Below, in pieces: positions 34,877-43,578 of a DNA stretch of 64,000 nucleotides. Within the stretch, counting starts at the first letter, position 1, and each line of letters begins with the position of its first letter. The translations under genes and the position numbers were made by a program. The notes beneath the pieces were generated by a model. It saw only the letters and a list, made by a program, of their open reading frames with translations, was not told where the DNA came from and did no database searches. The stretch is from assembly GCF_001905665.1 (NCBI RefSeq), contig NZ_LIVX01000006.1, positions 248,001 through 312,000 on the forward strand, read 5' to 3'. Source of the DNA: Streptomyces sp. CB02261. GTDB lineage: Bacteria; Actinomycetota; Actinomycetes; Streptomycetales; Streptomycetaceae.

Positions 34877-36612
34877 GCGGCGAGTTCTCCTGGGTCGGTA
34901 CGGCCGGCCTCGACGAGGTGCGCGTAGACGCCGCCGGCCGCGACCAGGCCGGCATGGTCGCCGACGGCGTCGACCCGCCCCGCGTCGAGGACGACGATGT
35001 GGTCGGCGTGCCGGACGGCGGCGAGCCGGTGGGCGATCACCAGGACGGTGCGGTCGCCGGTGGCGTTCAGCAGTTCGCGGACGATGTCCGCCTCGCGGCG
35101 TTCGTCGACCGCGCTCGTCGCCTCGTCCAGGACGAGCACCGGGGCGTCCGCCAGGAGGGCCCGGGCGAGCGCGACCCGCTGTCGCTGGCCGCCGGAGAGG
35201 GTGGCGCCGCGCTCGCCGAGGACGGTTGCGTAGCCCTCGGGGAGGGCGGTGATCTCGTCGTGGACACCGGCGGCGCGCGCCGCCGCCGTCAGCTCGTCGT
35301 CCCCGGCGTCCGGCCGGGCCGTCCGAAGGTTGTCGGCGATGGTGGCGTGGAAGAGGTACGTGTCCTGCGACACCACGGCGATACCCCGCCGCAGCGAGTC
35401 GAGGGAGTATCGGGTGGTGCCGCGCCCGTCGAGGGTGATCCGGCCGGCGTCGGGGTCGTGGTGGCGCAGCAGCAGGGCGAGAAGGGTGGACTTGCCCGCG
35501 CCGGACGGGCCGACGATCGCGGTGGTGCGTCCCGCCGGTGCGGTGAAGGAGACGTCGCGGACCGTCGGACACGAGGCGCCTTCGTAGGTGAACGAGACGT
35601 TCTCGTAGCGGAGTTCGGGCGGGGTCGACCAGTGCGCCGAGTCCTGTCCGGTGTCGCGGACCGCGGGTTCGGCGGTACGCAGTGCCGCGATGCCGTCCGC
35701 GGCCGAGACGCCCAGGTATCCGGCGTGCCACTCGCGTGCGAGGTCGCGGACGGGCCGGAAGCACTCCGAGGCGAGGAGCAGGACGAGGTAGGTGCCGGTC
35801 GCCGTGGTGGATCCGCTGACGGCCGACCAGCAGGCGAGGAGCGCGGCCGCGGCGGTGCCTCCCTGGATGGCGAGGTCGGTGATGCTGGTGTCGACCAGGG
35901 AGACGCGCAGCTTCGCGACGGTCGCCCGGTGCAGGGCCGCCGAGCGCTCCTCCAGGCGCTCGCGGGTGCGGCCGACCGCACCGGCGGCGCGCAGGGCGGG
36001 CATGCCCTGGAGGGCTTCCAGGTAGTCGGCGCCCAGTCCTTCGTAGGTGTCCCAGTGATCCTTGCCCCGGGCGGCGAGCAGACGGTCCCAGGCGCGGGGG
36101 CCGCACAGGGCGAGCAGCAGGGCGGGGACGAGGCCGAGGAGCACGACCGGTTCCACCACGGCGAGGGCGGCGAGCACCAGGGGTGGCACGGACAGGGTGA
36201 TCAGGAGCTGGGGCAGGTAGCGCGACACGTAGGCGTCGACACCCTCGACCCCGTCGACGACGGTGGTGCGTACGGCTCCGGCTCGTGCCGTGGTCAGGTG
36301 GGCGCTCCCCAACCGGCCCAGGTGGGCGAGGAGTTCGTCTCGCAGGGCCACCCTGACCTCGGCCCCGGCGCGAGTGGCGACGCGTCGCTGCCAGGTGCCG
36401 AGTCCCGCGCGGGCGGCGACGGCGGTGAGGACCGCGGTGAGCAGCCAGGGGAGGTGCCCCGTGGTGCCGCGGGCCAGGTCGGCGAGCGCGAGGGCGAGCA
36501 GGGCGGCCTGTGCCAGGTGGGTGAGGGTGACGGCCGCTTGCAGGAGGGTGGCGGTGAGCAGGGGGCGCCGTGCGCGTCGGGCGGCGCGGCGCAGTTCGGG
36601 GTGGACGATCAT
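34873..36612 (-). CDS. ABC exporter half-transporter (TMD-NBD), CydD-like; RiPP cluster
   Basis: This 579-aa protein has the same fused architecture as the next gene. Membrane segments come first (about 15-300), then an ATPase domain with Walker A GPSGAGKST, Q-loop VVSQDTYLF, signature LSGGQRQRVALARALL, Walker B PVLVLDEATSAVDE and switch region VLVIAHRLAAVRHAD. Both ATPase sites look complete. Overlaps of four bases with the genes on both sides show coupled translation and fixed stoichiometry of the heterodimer. It is placed in the RiPP cluster between the SagB-like gene and the second half-transporter. Confidence 0.87.
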   Translation of the reverse strand: MIVHPELRRAARRARRPLLTATLLQAAVTLTHLAQAALLALALADLARGTTGHLPWLLTAVLTAVAARAGLGTWQRRVATRAGAEVRVALRDELLAHLGRLGSAHLTTARAGAVRTTVVDGVEGVDAYVSRYLPQLLITLSVPPLVLAALAVVEPVVLLGLVPALLLALCGPRAWDRLLAARGKDHWDTYEGLGADYLEALQGMPALRAAGAVGRTRERLEERSAALHRATVAKLRVSLVDTSITDLAIQGGTAAAALLACWSAVSGSTTATGTYLVLLLASECFRPVRDLAREWHAGYLGVSAADGIAALRTAEPAVRDTGQDSAHWSTPPELRYENVSFTYEGASCPTVRDVSFTAPAGRTTAIVGPSGAGKSTLLALLLRHHDPDAGRITLDGRGTTRYSLDSLRRGIAVVSQDTYLFHATIADNLRTARPDAGDDELTAAARAAGVHDEITALPEGYATVLGERGATLSGGQRQRVALARALLADAPVLVLDEATSAVDERREADIVRELLNATGDRTVLVIAHRLAAVRHADHIVVLDAGRVDAVGDHAGLVAAGGVYAHLVEAGRTDPGELAA

Positions 36613-37769
36613 GCGGTGTTCTCCTCTGCGGCGTGGAGGGTGCCGAGGGCCAGTCCGTGGACGATCCAGTCCTGGCCGGGTGTGGCGCCGAGCGCGGCGC
36701 CGAGGTCCGCCTGCTGCCAGGAGCCCACGGGCCGGGCGGCGAGGCCGTGGCGGAGTGCCGTGAGGTGGGCGAGGTGAACGGCGAATCCGGCCCTCAGGTG
36801 GGCGCGGCGGATGTGGGACGCGTCGGCGTCCGAGGGGCAGCCGCGGGCGAGCAGGACGGCGCCCGCGTCCGCGATCCAGGCCTGACCCGCCGCCCAGGCC
36901 GCGAGGGTGGGGCGGGCCTCGCCCGCGGCGGACCGGCGCGGTGTCGTGGTGTCGGGGGCCGGTTCCATCAGGCCTGGCCGTGGGGGGCCGACGGCGGCGC
37001 ACCACCGCAGGTCGCCGCCGCCGGCCTGCGCGGCGGTGGTGAGGACCGCCCGCAGGGCGTACGCGTCCGGGGTGCCCGGCATCGGTGGCGGGGTGCTCCG
37101 GCGGGCCAGAAGTTCCTCGGGCGTGAACACGCTCGTGGACAGCCGGGGGCGCCGGGAGCCGGCGGCGGCCAGGGGGATGCGGACGGCGGCGAGGGTGCTC
37201 TCGGAGCGCCCGTCCAGGTGGGGCTCGGGCTCTTCCACGCCCAGGGAGCGGGCGGCGAGGAAGAGCGCGGCGGCGGCGTGTCCGGTGTCGAGGAGCAGGA
37301 GGGGCCAGGCGCGGTGACCGTAGTGGGAGGCCGTGCGCCGTGCGGTGACGGAGAGTTCGGCGGTCGCACCCGGTGGCGTGCCGTCGGGTTGCCGGCCGAG
37401 GTGGTGGACACGGTGGCGCAGTGGGTCGTAGCCGTAGCGGCCGGGCGGCAGGGAGCAGCCGGCGCCGACGACGAGTTCGGTGTCCACCGGGTGCAGCGCG
37501 CCGGCGGAGGGGGTCGGGCGCAGCCGTCCCGTGCCGTCCGCGGCGGCCAGGGAGAGGTGCAGCAGGGCCCGCAGATCGAGCTCGGCCGGGCGGGCTTCCG
37601 GGATCGGCAGTGGTCGTCCGGGCCAGGCCGGGACGGTCGGCCCGGCGGGTGTGTCGGGATCGGGTCGCCGCGCGGAGCGTGCGCGCCCGAGAGCGGCGGG
37701 GAGGTCCACCGGACAGCCCTTTCCGGTCGCCGGGCGGTCGTGGTCGGGATGTTCCACGGCGGTCCTCAC
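36609..37769 (-). CDS. SagB/ThcOx-type FMN-dependent dehydrogenase (TOMM azoline oxidase-like)
   Basis: This 386-aa protein appears to be a double-barrel nitroreductase of the SagB/ThcOx group, the enzymes that oxidise azolines to azoles in YcaO pathways. Visible features are RPTPSAGALHPVDTELVVG in the N-terminal half, typical of the FMN-contact region, and DAGAVLLARG, HLAHLTALRHGLAARPVG and WIVHGLALG toward the C terminus. GTG 37769 overlaps the YcaO stop by GTGA. The substrate would be the modified precursor peptide. Whether it acts on oxazolines, amidines or another linkage is not known. Confidence 0.75.
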   Translation of the reverse strand: MRTAVEHPDHDRPATGKGCPVDLPAALGRARSARRPDPDTPAGPTVPAWPGRPLPIPEARPAELDLRALLHLSLAAADGTGRLRPTPSAGALHPVDTELVVGAGCSLPPGRYGYDPLRHRVHHLGRQPDGTPPGATAELSVTARRTASHYGHRAWPLLLLDTGHAAAALFLAARSLGVEEPEPHLDGRSESTLAAVRIPLAAAGSRRPRLSTSVFTPEELLARRSTPPPMPGTPDAYALRAVLTTAAQAGGGDLRWCAAVGPPRPGLMEPAPDTTTPRRSAAGEARPTLAAWAAGQAWIADAGAVLLARGCPSDADASHIRRAHLRAGFAVHLAHLTALRHGLAARPVGSWQQADLGAALGATPGQDWIVHGLALGTLHAAEENTA

Positions 37770-39145
37770 ATGTGGGGCGGTGGCGCCAGCGTGAAGTCCT
37801 CGGGTGCGTGCGGCGCGGTCGTCCGCCAGCCCCGGCGCACGGCGGCCTCGGCGAGTCGCGGGCAGCCGAAGTAGCCGAAGGCCGCCGGGGCGTTGGGGAG
37901 GAGGCCGGAGACGAGGACCCGGGCCACGCGCAGGGACGTTTCAGCGACGTCCTCGGTGGTCAGGTCGAACGTCATGACGCGGTGTCCGCCCGCGCGCAGC
38001 GCTCCCTCCAGCCGCTCGCGGCTGCCGGGCTCGACCACGTCGACGGGCACGGCCCCGTGGGCGGGTTCGGTGAACCGCCGCGCCTCGGCCGCCATCCGTT
38101 CGTCCAGCCAGACCTGCACGTGCGCGCCCAGGTCCCGGACGTGTTCGAACCGCCGTCCGCACGCGTCGAGGTACCGGCCGTCGGCGCGGTGCTCGAGGTA
38201 GAGGCCGCGGGCGAGCAGTCCGGCCTCGACGGCCTGGAAGACCCAGCCGTCGGAGGCGGTCAGACCTTGGGTGAAGACCCAGGTGTGGACCGCTTCGAGT
38301 ACCGCCTTGCGGGCCGCGTCGGCCGGGTCGTACTTGCAGGCGAAACCGGCCGCGTACAGGCCGAGAGCGGGGTCGTGGACGAGTGCGGCCATGCACGGGG
38401 CGAACTCGGAGGGCATCTCGACCAGGTGGACGTCGAGCCCGGTTCCGGCGAGGTCGTCCAGGAGGCCGGGGACACTGGCCGGGTCGATGCCGCGGGTGGG
38501 TCCGTCGAGGTGCCACCACAGTTCCAGGGCGTCGCGTTCGACGATCTCCAGCAGGCCTCGTTCGGCTGCGTCGTCGAAGCCCTGCCCGGTGGCTATGCCG
38601 GCGTAGTTGAGATGGTGGGTACGGGGCAGCTCGCGCAGCTCGCCCTGGCGCCAGTTGAGGTGGGTGAGGGCGACGGGCGCCCAGACCTCCGTCGCGCGTC
38701 CGTCGGACAGCCGCTCGCTGCCGCGCGTCCACAGGGCGGGGGTGTCGGCGGTGAGGGGGCGGTAGGGGAACGCCTCCCGGCTGTACTGCCAGGGCGCGTA
38801 GCGGGGCAGGTCGTCGGGGCCGTAGAGCCGCAGTCCCTTGTCCGCGAGTTCGGCGGCGGTCGCGCGCAGGGGGGCGTCGCGGTGGCCGGGCGGGGGCACG
38901 CGGTTGCCGCAGTACCGCTCTATCCCCTCGGCAATGGCGGCGACGCGTGCCTGTTCGGGGTCGCCGAAGGTGGTGCCGAGGGAGACCCGGTCGGCGGGCC
39001 ACAGACCGAGTCTGCGGGCGTCGGATATCTCGGCGGTGTACGCGGTGTAGCGGGGTGGCGCGCCCGCGGGGTGGTCGACGGGCTTGACCTCGCGGACGAT
39101 GCCGCAGACGGGGTCGACGAGTGCTTCGAGCGGCAGCGCCGTCAT
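37766..39145 (-). CDS. YcaO-domain cyclodehydratase (RiPP)
   Basis: This 459-aa protein has YcaO ATP-binding motifs visible as AAIAEGIERYCGNR and ERGLLEIVERDALELWW, plus the later RKAVLEAVHTW. It ends PPPHM rather than the PxPxP tail of many microcin-type YcaOs. YcaO enzymes use ATP to activate backbone amides and form azolines, thioamides or amidines. The precursor has Ser and Thr but no Cys, so oxazoline or amidine chemistry is expected, not thiazole. The neighbouring ThiF-like protein would deliver the leader. From memory, this YcaO set resembles the streptamidine family of Streptomyces albidoflavus. ATG 39145 overlaps the upstream stop by ATGA. Confidence 0.87.
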   Translation of the reverse strand: MTALPLEALVDPVCGIVREVKPVDHPAGAPPRYTAYTAEISDARRLGLWPADRVSLGTTFGDPEQARVAAIAEGIERYCGNRVPPPGHRDAPLRATAAELADKGLRLYGPDDLPRYAPWQYSREAFPYRPLTADTPALWTRGSERLSDGRATEVWAPVALTHLNWRQGELRELPRTHHLNYAGIATGQGFDDAAERGLLEIVERDALELWWHLDGPTRGIDPASVPGLLDDLAGTGLDVHLVEMPSEFAPCMAALVHDPALGLYAAGFACKYDPADAARKAVLEAVHTWVFTQGLTASDGWVFQAVEAGLLARGLYLEHRADGRYLDACGRRFEHVRDLGAHVQVWLDERMAAEARRFTEPAHGAVPVDVVEPGSRERLEGALRAGGHRVMTFDLTTEDVAETSLRVARVLVSGLLPNAPAAFGYFGCPRLAEAAVRRGWRTTAPHAPEDFTLAPPPHM

Positions 39146-40623
39146 CGCAGGATCTCCTTGGCCGGGTCGGTGGGGGTGGGGCGGGAGGGAAGGACGTGCA
39201 GGGTCAGCGTCACGCTCGCCGGGTCGACCTCTCGTCGGGAGGCGAGGAGCCGGTCGGCCGTGACCGGGTCGGCTCCGTCGTGGGGGTTGCGGGCGTGGGC
39301 CGGGAAATGGTGTCCGGCGATCTCGAGGCGCAGCCGCGTGCCGGCCCGCAGCCGGCGGGTGAGCCGGCCGAGTTCGACGGTGAACTCGGCGTGCCGGCCC
39401 GCCGATTCCTCCCTCCGCAGGACGCCGACTGCCAGGCGCTGGGCGACCCCGTCGGGAGTGACGGCGACGAGGCGGGCGGCCCAGTCGGCGGACGGGGTGT
39501 CGGCGGTGGCCCGCAGCCGTACCCGCACGGCCCCGACGGCATCGAGCGGGCGCGGGAGCGGCCGGGTTGCCAGCAGGCAGCGGTCGGGCTCCTCGCCGGT
39601 GGGCACGGTGAGGTCGTCGGAGCGGACGGGCCGGTCGGGGTCGGCGGTGAAGCGGGAGCCGTGCAGCAGCCGCAGCCGCTGGGTGCGCGGTACGCCTTCC
39701 ACGCCGGCGGACAGCCAGAGGTCGCCGTCGCCCAGCGCCTGCGCGCCCTGGGGGCCGGCGGCGAGGCCGCCGGTCAGGGCGCGGCGGGCCCAGCTCGCGT
39801 ACAGCTCGCCGAGGACCAGCCGGTGGGCGGGGCCGGCGTCGGGTCCGGGCGCGGCGGCGAGACCGTGACCCCAGGGGCCGAGCAGCAGGCGCGCCGAGGG
39901 TCCGCCCCAGGAGCGCCACAGGGCGAGGGTCTCCTCCGCGAAGGGGTCGTGGTGGCCCCCGACCGCGAGGAGGGGCACGTCGGCGAGCGTCGCCCGGGAG
40001 GCAAGCCGGCCGCGCTTGCGGTGCCGCCACAGTCCCGCCCAGGAGGGCAGGTCCCGGCCCAGCCGCTCGGGCAGACCGGTGAGGGGCAGATGTGTGAGCA
40101 GGCCGGGGTCCGCGGCGAGGGCCTCGTCCAGCGCGCCCTCGTCGGAGTCCGGTCGGTCGCCGTGGGCCGCCCACCAGCCGGCACGGGCCAGCAGCCGTTC
40201 CACGCCGGAGGGTTCGCGCGCGGTCTCGGCGGCGCCCAGCGCGGGAACGGCGGCGATGACGGCGTCCGGCCGGGCCTCCTCGTGCGCTTCGAGGGCGAGG
40301 ACGAGGGCGCAGTGGGCTGCGTAGGAGGCGCCGACGGCGACGTACCGGCCGTCGCTCCAGTGCTGTCGCCGGATCCATCGGGCCGTCGACGCGCCATCGG
40401 CGGTCTCGTTCTCGTACGGGTGCCACTCCCCCGCCGAGGCGAACCGGCCCCGCACGTCCTGGACGACGGCGGCGAACCCGCGGCGGGCCCAGCCGCGCGC
40501 TTCGGCCGCGTGCCGCGCGCGGTCGTACGGGGTGCGGATGAGGACGGCGGGGAAGGGGCCGGCGCCGTCGGGGAGGCGCACGTCCGTGGCGAGACCTCCG
40601 ACTGCCTGGTGGACGTGCGTCAT
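39142..40623 (-). CDS. CocE/NonD (peptidase S15) hydrolase of the RiPP cluster
   Basis: This 493-aa alpha/beta hydrolase has an N-terminal fold with GASYAAH, the nucleophile motif at Ser100, a candidate Asp in GGHHDPFAEE and His in GPWGHGLA. The C-terminal jelly-roll domain (about 320-493) is typical of X-Pro dipeptidyl-peptidase S15/CocE proteins. It likely trims or activates the precursor peptide, for example by leader removal or amide/ester hydrolysis. No signal peptide is seen, so it acts in the cytosol. Its start overlaps the RRE/ThiF-like gene stop by ATGA. Such hydrolases are reported in some YcaO clusters, but the reaction here is unknown. Confidence 0.8.
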   Translation of the reverse strand: MTHVHQAVGGLATDVRLPDGAGPFPAVLIRTPYDRARHAAEARGWARRGFAAVVQDVRGRFASAGEWHPYENETADGASTARWIRRQHWSDGRYVAVGASYAAHCALVLALEAHEEARPDAVIAAVPALGAAETAREPSGVERLLARAGWWAAHGDRPDSDEGALDEALAADPGLLTHLPLTGLPERLGRDLPSWAGLWRHRKRGRLASRATLADVPLLAVGGHHDPFAEETLALWRSWGGPSARLLLGPWGHGLAAAPGPDAGPAHRLVLGELYASWARRALTGGLAAGPQGAQALGDGDLWLSAGVEGVPRTQRLRLLHGSRFTADPDRPVRSDDLTVPTGEEPDRCLLATRPLPRPLDAVGAVRVRLRATADTPSADWAARLVAVTPDGVAQRLAVGVLRREESAGRHAEFTVELGRLTRRLRAGTRLRLEIAGHHFPAHARNPHDGADPVTADRLLASRREVDPASVTLTLHVLPSRPTPTDPAKEILR

Positions 40624-41462
40624 CCGCCCTTCCTCGGTGTCGGTGCGACGGCGGGGACCGGCAGGACGGGGTGCTCGGTGACGATCAGCGTGCGCAGGTC
40701 CACGTGCCGGAGGCGGCGCCGGGCCGGGAGGCCGGCCGTGTCGGGGGCGCCGGTGGCCCACCGGGCGAGATCGTCGGCCAGCAGGGCGGCGAGGAGCGCG
40801 GCGGCGGGAACGGTGAGCGGGACCGGGGCGCCCGATGTCCGGGGCCCGTCCCAGTAGGCGGCCAGTTCGCGGTGGGCGGGGGTAGCGGCGAGCCGGCGGG
40901 CCCGTACGTGCGCCGCCGTGACGTCTCCGGGTGCCGCGGCGAGGGGTTCGACGTACGCCTGCCAGCCCTCCCGGTGGCAGCGCAGCCAGGCGACACCGTG
41001 TTCGGGCAGCCGGTCCGCGACCTCCCACCACCCGTCGGGTACGGGCCCGTCGAGGCACCACACGACGGCGGCGGGGTCTCCGTCGAGCAGGTCCCCGATC
41101 GTCGCCGGCGTCGTGCCGGTGGGGGTGGTGCGGGGTTCGGCGCCCAGGGCGGCGAGGTGTGCGGCCAGGGGCCGGGTCAGTGCCGTGTCGCCGAGGAGTC
41201 GGATGTCGCGGCGGCCGGCGGGCCACCGGGGAGGCCGCGGCTCGTCCGCCAGGTATCCGGCTTCCTCGAAGGCCCGGACGAGACGGGCCAGTTCTTCGTC
41301 CGCCGGGGCCGTGTGGGCGTCGGACAGCAGGGAGAGCAGGGCGCTCTCGTCCGCGTCTCGCGTCCTGACGCTGAGGAACTCTCCGTCGGGGGTGCGGACG
41401 GCGAGACCCCGCCCGGGCACGGCGACGATTTCGACACCGGGTGAGAGCCGGCTGCGGGACAC
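40620..41462 (-). CDS. RRE/ThiF-like precursor-binding partner of YcaO (TOMM F-type protein)
   Basis: This protein of about 280 aa has an N-terminal RRE-like segment (LSPGVEIVAVPGRGLAVRTP and ARLVRAFEEAGYL), which in RiPP systems grips the leader peptide. A C-terminal part resembles an inactive ThiF/E1-like fold (RDIRLLGDTALTRPLAAHLA, PAAVVWCLDGPVPDGWWEVA). No Cys cluster or intact ATP site is seen, fitting the Ocin-ThiF-like partner that presents substrate to YcaO. Start GTG 41462 has AGGAG seven bases upstream; the next gene overlaps by ATGA. I rely on composition, order and the RRE-like start, so the family call is fairly but not fully sure. Confidence 0.68.
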   Translation of the reverse strand: MSRSRLSPGVEIVAVPGRGLAVRTPDGEFLSVRTRDADESALLSLLSDAHTAPADEELARLVRAFEEAGYLADEPRPPRWPAGRRDIRLLGDTALTRPLAAHLAALGAEPRTTPTGTTPATIGDLLDGDPAAVVWCLDGPVPDGWWEVADRLPEHGVAWLRCHREGWQAYVEPLAAAPGDVTAAHVRARRLAATPAHRELAAYWDGPRTSGAPVPLTVPAAALLAALLADDLARWATGAPDTAGLPARRRLRHVDLRTLIVTEHPVLPVPAVAPTPRKGG

Positions 41463-41493
41463 GACGTTCTCCTGACGAGGGTGGCGGGATGGG

Positions 41494-41529
41494 CGTGGGC
41501 CCGCCCGAAAGGCGACGGGCGGGCCCACG
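41494..41529 (-). terminator. Attenuating hairpin between precursor gene and modification genes
   Basis: A perfect 14-bp stem (CGTGGGCCCGCCCG with its complement) encloses an 8-base loop. It lies 20 bp past the precursor stop and 31 bp before the next start on the minus strand. No T-run follows, so a partial terminator or RNA-end stabiliser that raises precursor mRNA over enzyme mRNA is most likely. Confidence 0.65.
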
Positions 41530-41549
41530 GTCGAGGGTGAGTCCCTCGC

Positions 41550-41666
41550 TTACTCCTGGGTGTCGTCCTCGAAGGGGTTCTCCACGAGGGCGTTGGAGTG
41601 GCTGGCCGAGGCGTGGGCCAGCTGACCCGGGTCGGCGATGGGGGCGAAGATCTGCTCGTTGTCCAT
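41550..41666 (-). CDS. RiPP precursor peptide (38 aa)
   Basis: This small ORF begins MDNEQIFAPIADP, has a GQLAHASASHSNALV middle and ends ENPFEDDTQE. It has AGGAG seven bases before the ATG. It lies first in the YcaO gene order, followed by a hairpin and the RRE-like gene. It contains no Cys, four Ser/Thr (three Ser in ASASHS plus one Thr near the end) and His near the centre, so the modified core is probably the ASASHSN region. The acidic C terminus is unlike typical thiazole/oxazole cores and recalls, from memory, the precursor family of streptamidine-type clusters. It is too short for routine gene calling, but its ribosome site and position make it real. Confidence 0.78.
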   Translation of the reverse strand: MDNEQIFAPIADPGQLAHASASHSNALVENPFEDDTQE

Positions 41667-41722
41667 GAACTCTCCTAGTTCGTAAGGGAGATGAGGCGTT
41701 CGGTCGAGCGCCGTGATCGACA

Positions 41723-42550
41723 CTAATGGAATTGGTTTTCATTTTCTAGTTCGGACAGGGGGTGATCTGGGTAACACACGGGCCAGCCGCCCTCGGGGTC
41801 CCGTCCCACCCGGCCCGCGACCTTCAGCACGTCGGCGAGCAACCCCGGCGTGACGACCTCCTTCGGTGCACCGTCCGCCACCACGCGGCCTTCGCGCAGG
41901 GCGACGACGCGTTCGGCGAACCGGGCCGCGTGCGCCAGGTCGTGCAGCACCATCACCACCGTGAGCCCCCGTTCCTCACGCAGGCGGACCACCGTCTGCA
42001 GCACGTCGAGCTGGTGGTGGAGGTCCAGATAGGTGGTCGGCTCGTCGAGCAGGAGCACACGGGTGTCCTGGGCGAGCGCCATCGCCAGCCGCACCCGCTG
42101 CCGCTCGCCCCCGGACAGCGCGTCGACGTCACGGTCGGCCCACGCCTCCACGCCGACGTCGCGCAGCGCCCTGCGCACGACGGGATCGTCCCCCTCGCGC
42201 AGCATGCCCAGCGGGCCCCGCGCCGCGTACCGCCCCTGCCGCACCAGGTGGCGGACCGTCATCCCCGGCACCGCGGGCGCGGACTGGTGCAGCAGCGCGA
42301 CTCTCGCGGCCGTGGCGCGCCGGGAGAGCCCGGCGAGGTCGTCCCCGCCGAGCCGTACGCGCCCCCGGTCCGGCCGCAGCAACCCGGCCGCGAGCCGCAG
42401 GAGGGTCGACTTGCCGCAGCCGTTGAGTCCGATGAGCGCGGTCAGTTCACCCGGCCGTACGGTCAGGTCGACGCCCCGCAGCACGGGGCGCTCGGGGTAG
42501 CCGAAGTGGACCCCCTCGACGTGTATTCCCAGGGGTTCGCTCAGGGTCAT
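41723..42550 (-). CDS. Metallophore/cobalamin-type ABC importer ATPase (FecE-like)
   Basis: This 275-aa ATPase has Walker A GLNGCGKST, signature LSGGERQRVRLAMALAQ, Walker B RVLLLDEP, D-loop TTYLDLHHQLD and switch His in VVMVLHDLAHAARF. These match the FecE/FepC group that powers siderophore and metal-chelate uptake. It belongs with the two permeases and lipoprotein upstream. The 57 bp between its stop and the precursor ATG suggest transcription continues into the RiPP genes. Start ATG 42550 lies 20 bp past the permease stop. Confidence 0.9.
   Translation of the reverse strand: MTLSEPLGIHVEGVHFGYPERPVLRGVDLTVRPGELTALIGLNGCGKSTLLRLAAGLLRPDRGRVRLGGDDLAGLSRRATAARVALLHQSAPAVPGMTVRHLVRQGRYAARGPLGMLREGDDPVVRRALRDVGVEAWADRDVDALSGGERQRVRLAMALAQDTRVLLLDEPTTYLDLHHQLDVLQTVVRLREERGLTVVMVLHDLAHAARFAERVVALREGRVVADGAPKEVVTPGLLADVLKVAGRVGRDPEGGWPVCYPDHPLSELENENQFH
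41727..41741 (-). promoter_or_regulatory. Weak Zur-box-like sequence upstream of the RiPP precursor
   Basis: TGGAATTGGTTTTCA matches the better site at 45980-45994 in 11 of 15 positions. It overlaps the last codons of the FecE-like ATPase and lies 61-75 bp upstream of the precursor ATG. It could place the precursor under zinc control, but its palindrome is imperfect. Confidence 0.3.
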
Positions 42551-42570
42551 GCTCGGTCCTCCGTCGACTT

Positions 42571-43578
42571 TCAGAACGAACTGCTCGGCGCGCGGCGCAC
42601 GATGACCAGCAGCAGGGCGGCGCCCAGGCAGGCGGTGAGCGCCCCGACCGGAAGCGTGAGGCGCTCGGCGTCCAGCGCGTGGGCCAGCAGTCGCGACGAC
42701 AGCTGCGCCGCCGCGTCCGCCCCGCACACCACCACCGCGCCCGTCAGGGCGGCGCCGGGAAGGCTCGCCCGCAGGTCCGCGCCGAAGAGGGCGACGGCCA
42801 CGTGCGGGACGAGGAGCCCCACGAAGCCCAGCGCTCCGACGGCGCCCACCGCACCCGCCGACAACGCCACCGCGCACAGCAGGGCGAGGGTGCGGGCCCA
42901 CCGGGCGGAGAGCCCGGCGGCCAGGGCGACGTCGTCGCCGCAGCGCAGCAGGGTCAGCACCCCGGCGAGCAGCCAGGCCGCGGCCCCCCAGACCAGCGCC
43001 CACGGCCACAGCAGGTGCCAGTGCTGCCACACCCGGCCCTCCGTGGTGCCCACCAGCCACTGCACGACGCTGCCGAGTTCCCCCGGCTCCACGAGCAGCA
43101 CCATGGCGGTGAGTCCGCCGAGGACCGCCGACACCAGCACGCCGTGCACGGCGGTCCGGGCGGGGTCGCCGCCCCCGCGGCCGGTGAGCAGCCAGAGCAG
43201 CAGCGCTCCGGCGCATCCGCCCGCGCACGCGGCGAGCACCACGGCCAGCGGCGAGTCCCAGCCGGCGAGGCCGAGGGCCGTCGCGGTCACGGCCCCGAGG
43301 ACCGCCCCCGGGGTCACCCCGGTCACTTCGGGTCCGGCGAGGGGGTTGCGCAGCGCGGACTGCAGGATCAGCCCGGCGACGGCGAGGGACGCCCCCGCCC
43401 CCAGGGCCACCAGCATCCTGGGCAGCCGTAGCTGCAGGAAGATGTGACGTTCCGTCGCGTCACCCCCGCCGGCCAGCACGTCCCAGACCGCGCCCGGGGA
43501 CATGCCGCGTCCGGCCACCAGTTCAGCCCCCGCGCACACGACGCCCAGCGCCACGAGCCCCGCGAATCGCCGACTCAC
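42571..43578 (-). CDS. Metallophore ABC importer permease (FecCD type, second)
   Basis: This 335-aa FecCD permease has about ten hydrophobic segments. Family motifs are LQLRLPRMLVALGAGASLAV, GLILQSALRNPLAGPEVTGV, GAVGFVGLLVPH-like sequence (GALGFVGLLVPHVAVALFG) and a C-terminal RLLAHALDAERLTLPVGALT. It forms a heterodimer with the neighbouring permease to move a metal chelate inward. GTG 43578 overlaps the previous stop by GTGA. No unusual features are visible in this copy. Confidence 0.9.
   Translation of the reverse strand: MSRRFAGLVALGVVCAGAELVAGRGMSPGAVWDVLAGGGDATERHIFLQLRLPRMLVALGAGASLAVAGLILQSALRNPLAGPEVTGVTPGAVLGAVTATALGLAGWDSPLAVVLAACAGGCAGALLLWLLTGRGGGDPARTAVHGVLVSAVLGGLTAMVLLVEPGELGSVVQWLVGTTEGRVWQHWHLLWPWALVWGAAAWLLAGVLTLLRCGDDVALAAGLSARWARTLALLCAVALSAGAVGAVGALGFVGLLVPHVAVALFGADLRASLPGAALTGAVVVCGADAAAQLSSRLLAHALDAERLTLPVGALTACLGAALLLVIVRRAPSSSF

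Noticed and set aside
41550..41666. Random small ORF
   Set aside because: A good ribosome site, the exact place between importer and RRE-like gene and the hairpin after it make it a real precursor gene, so this null view was dropped.
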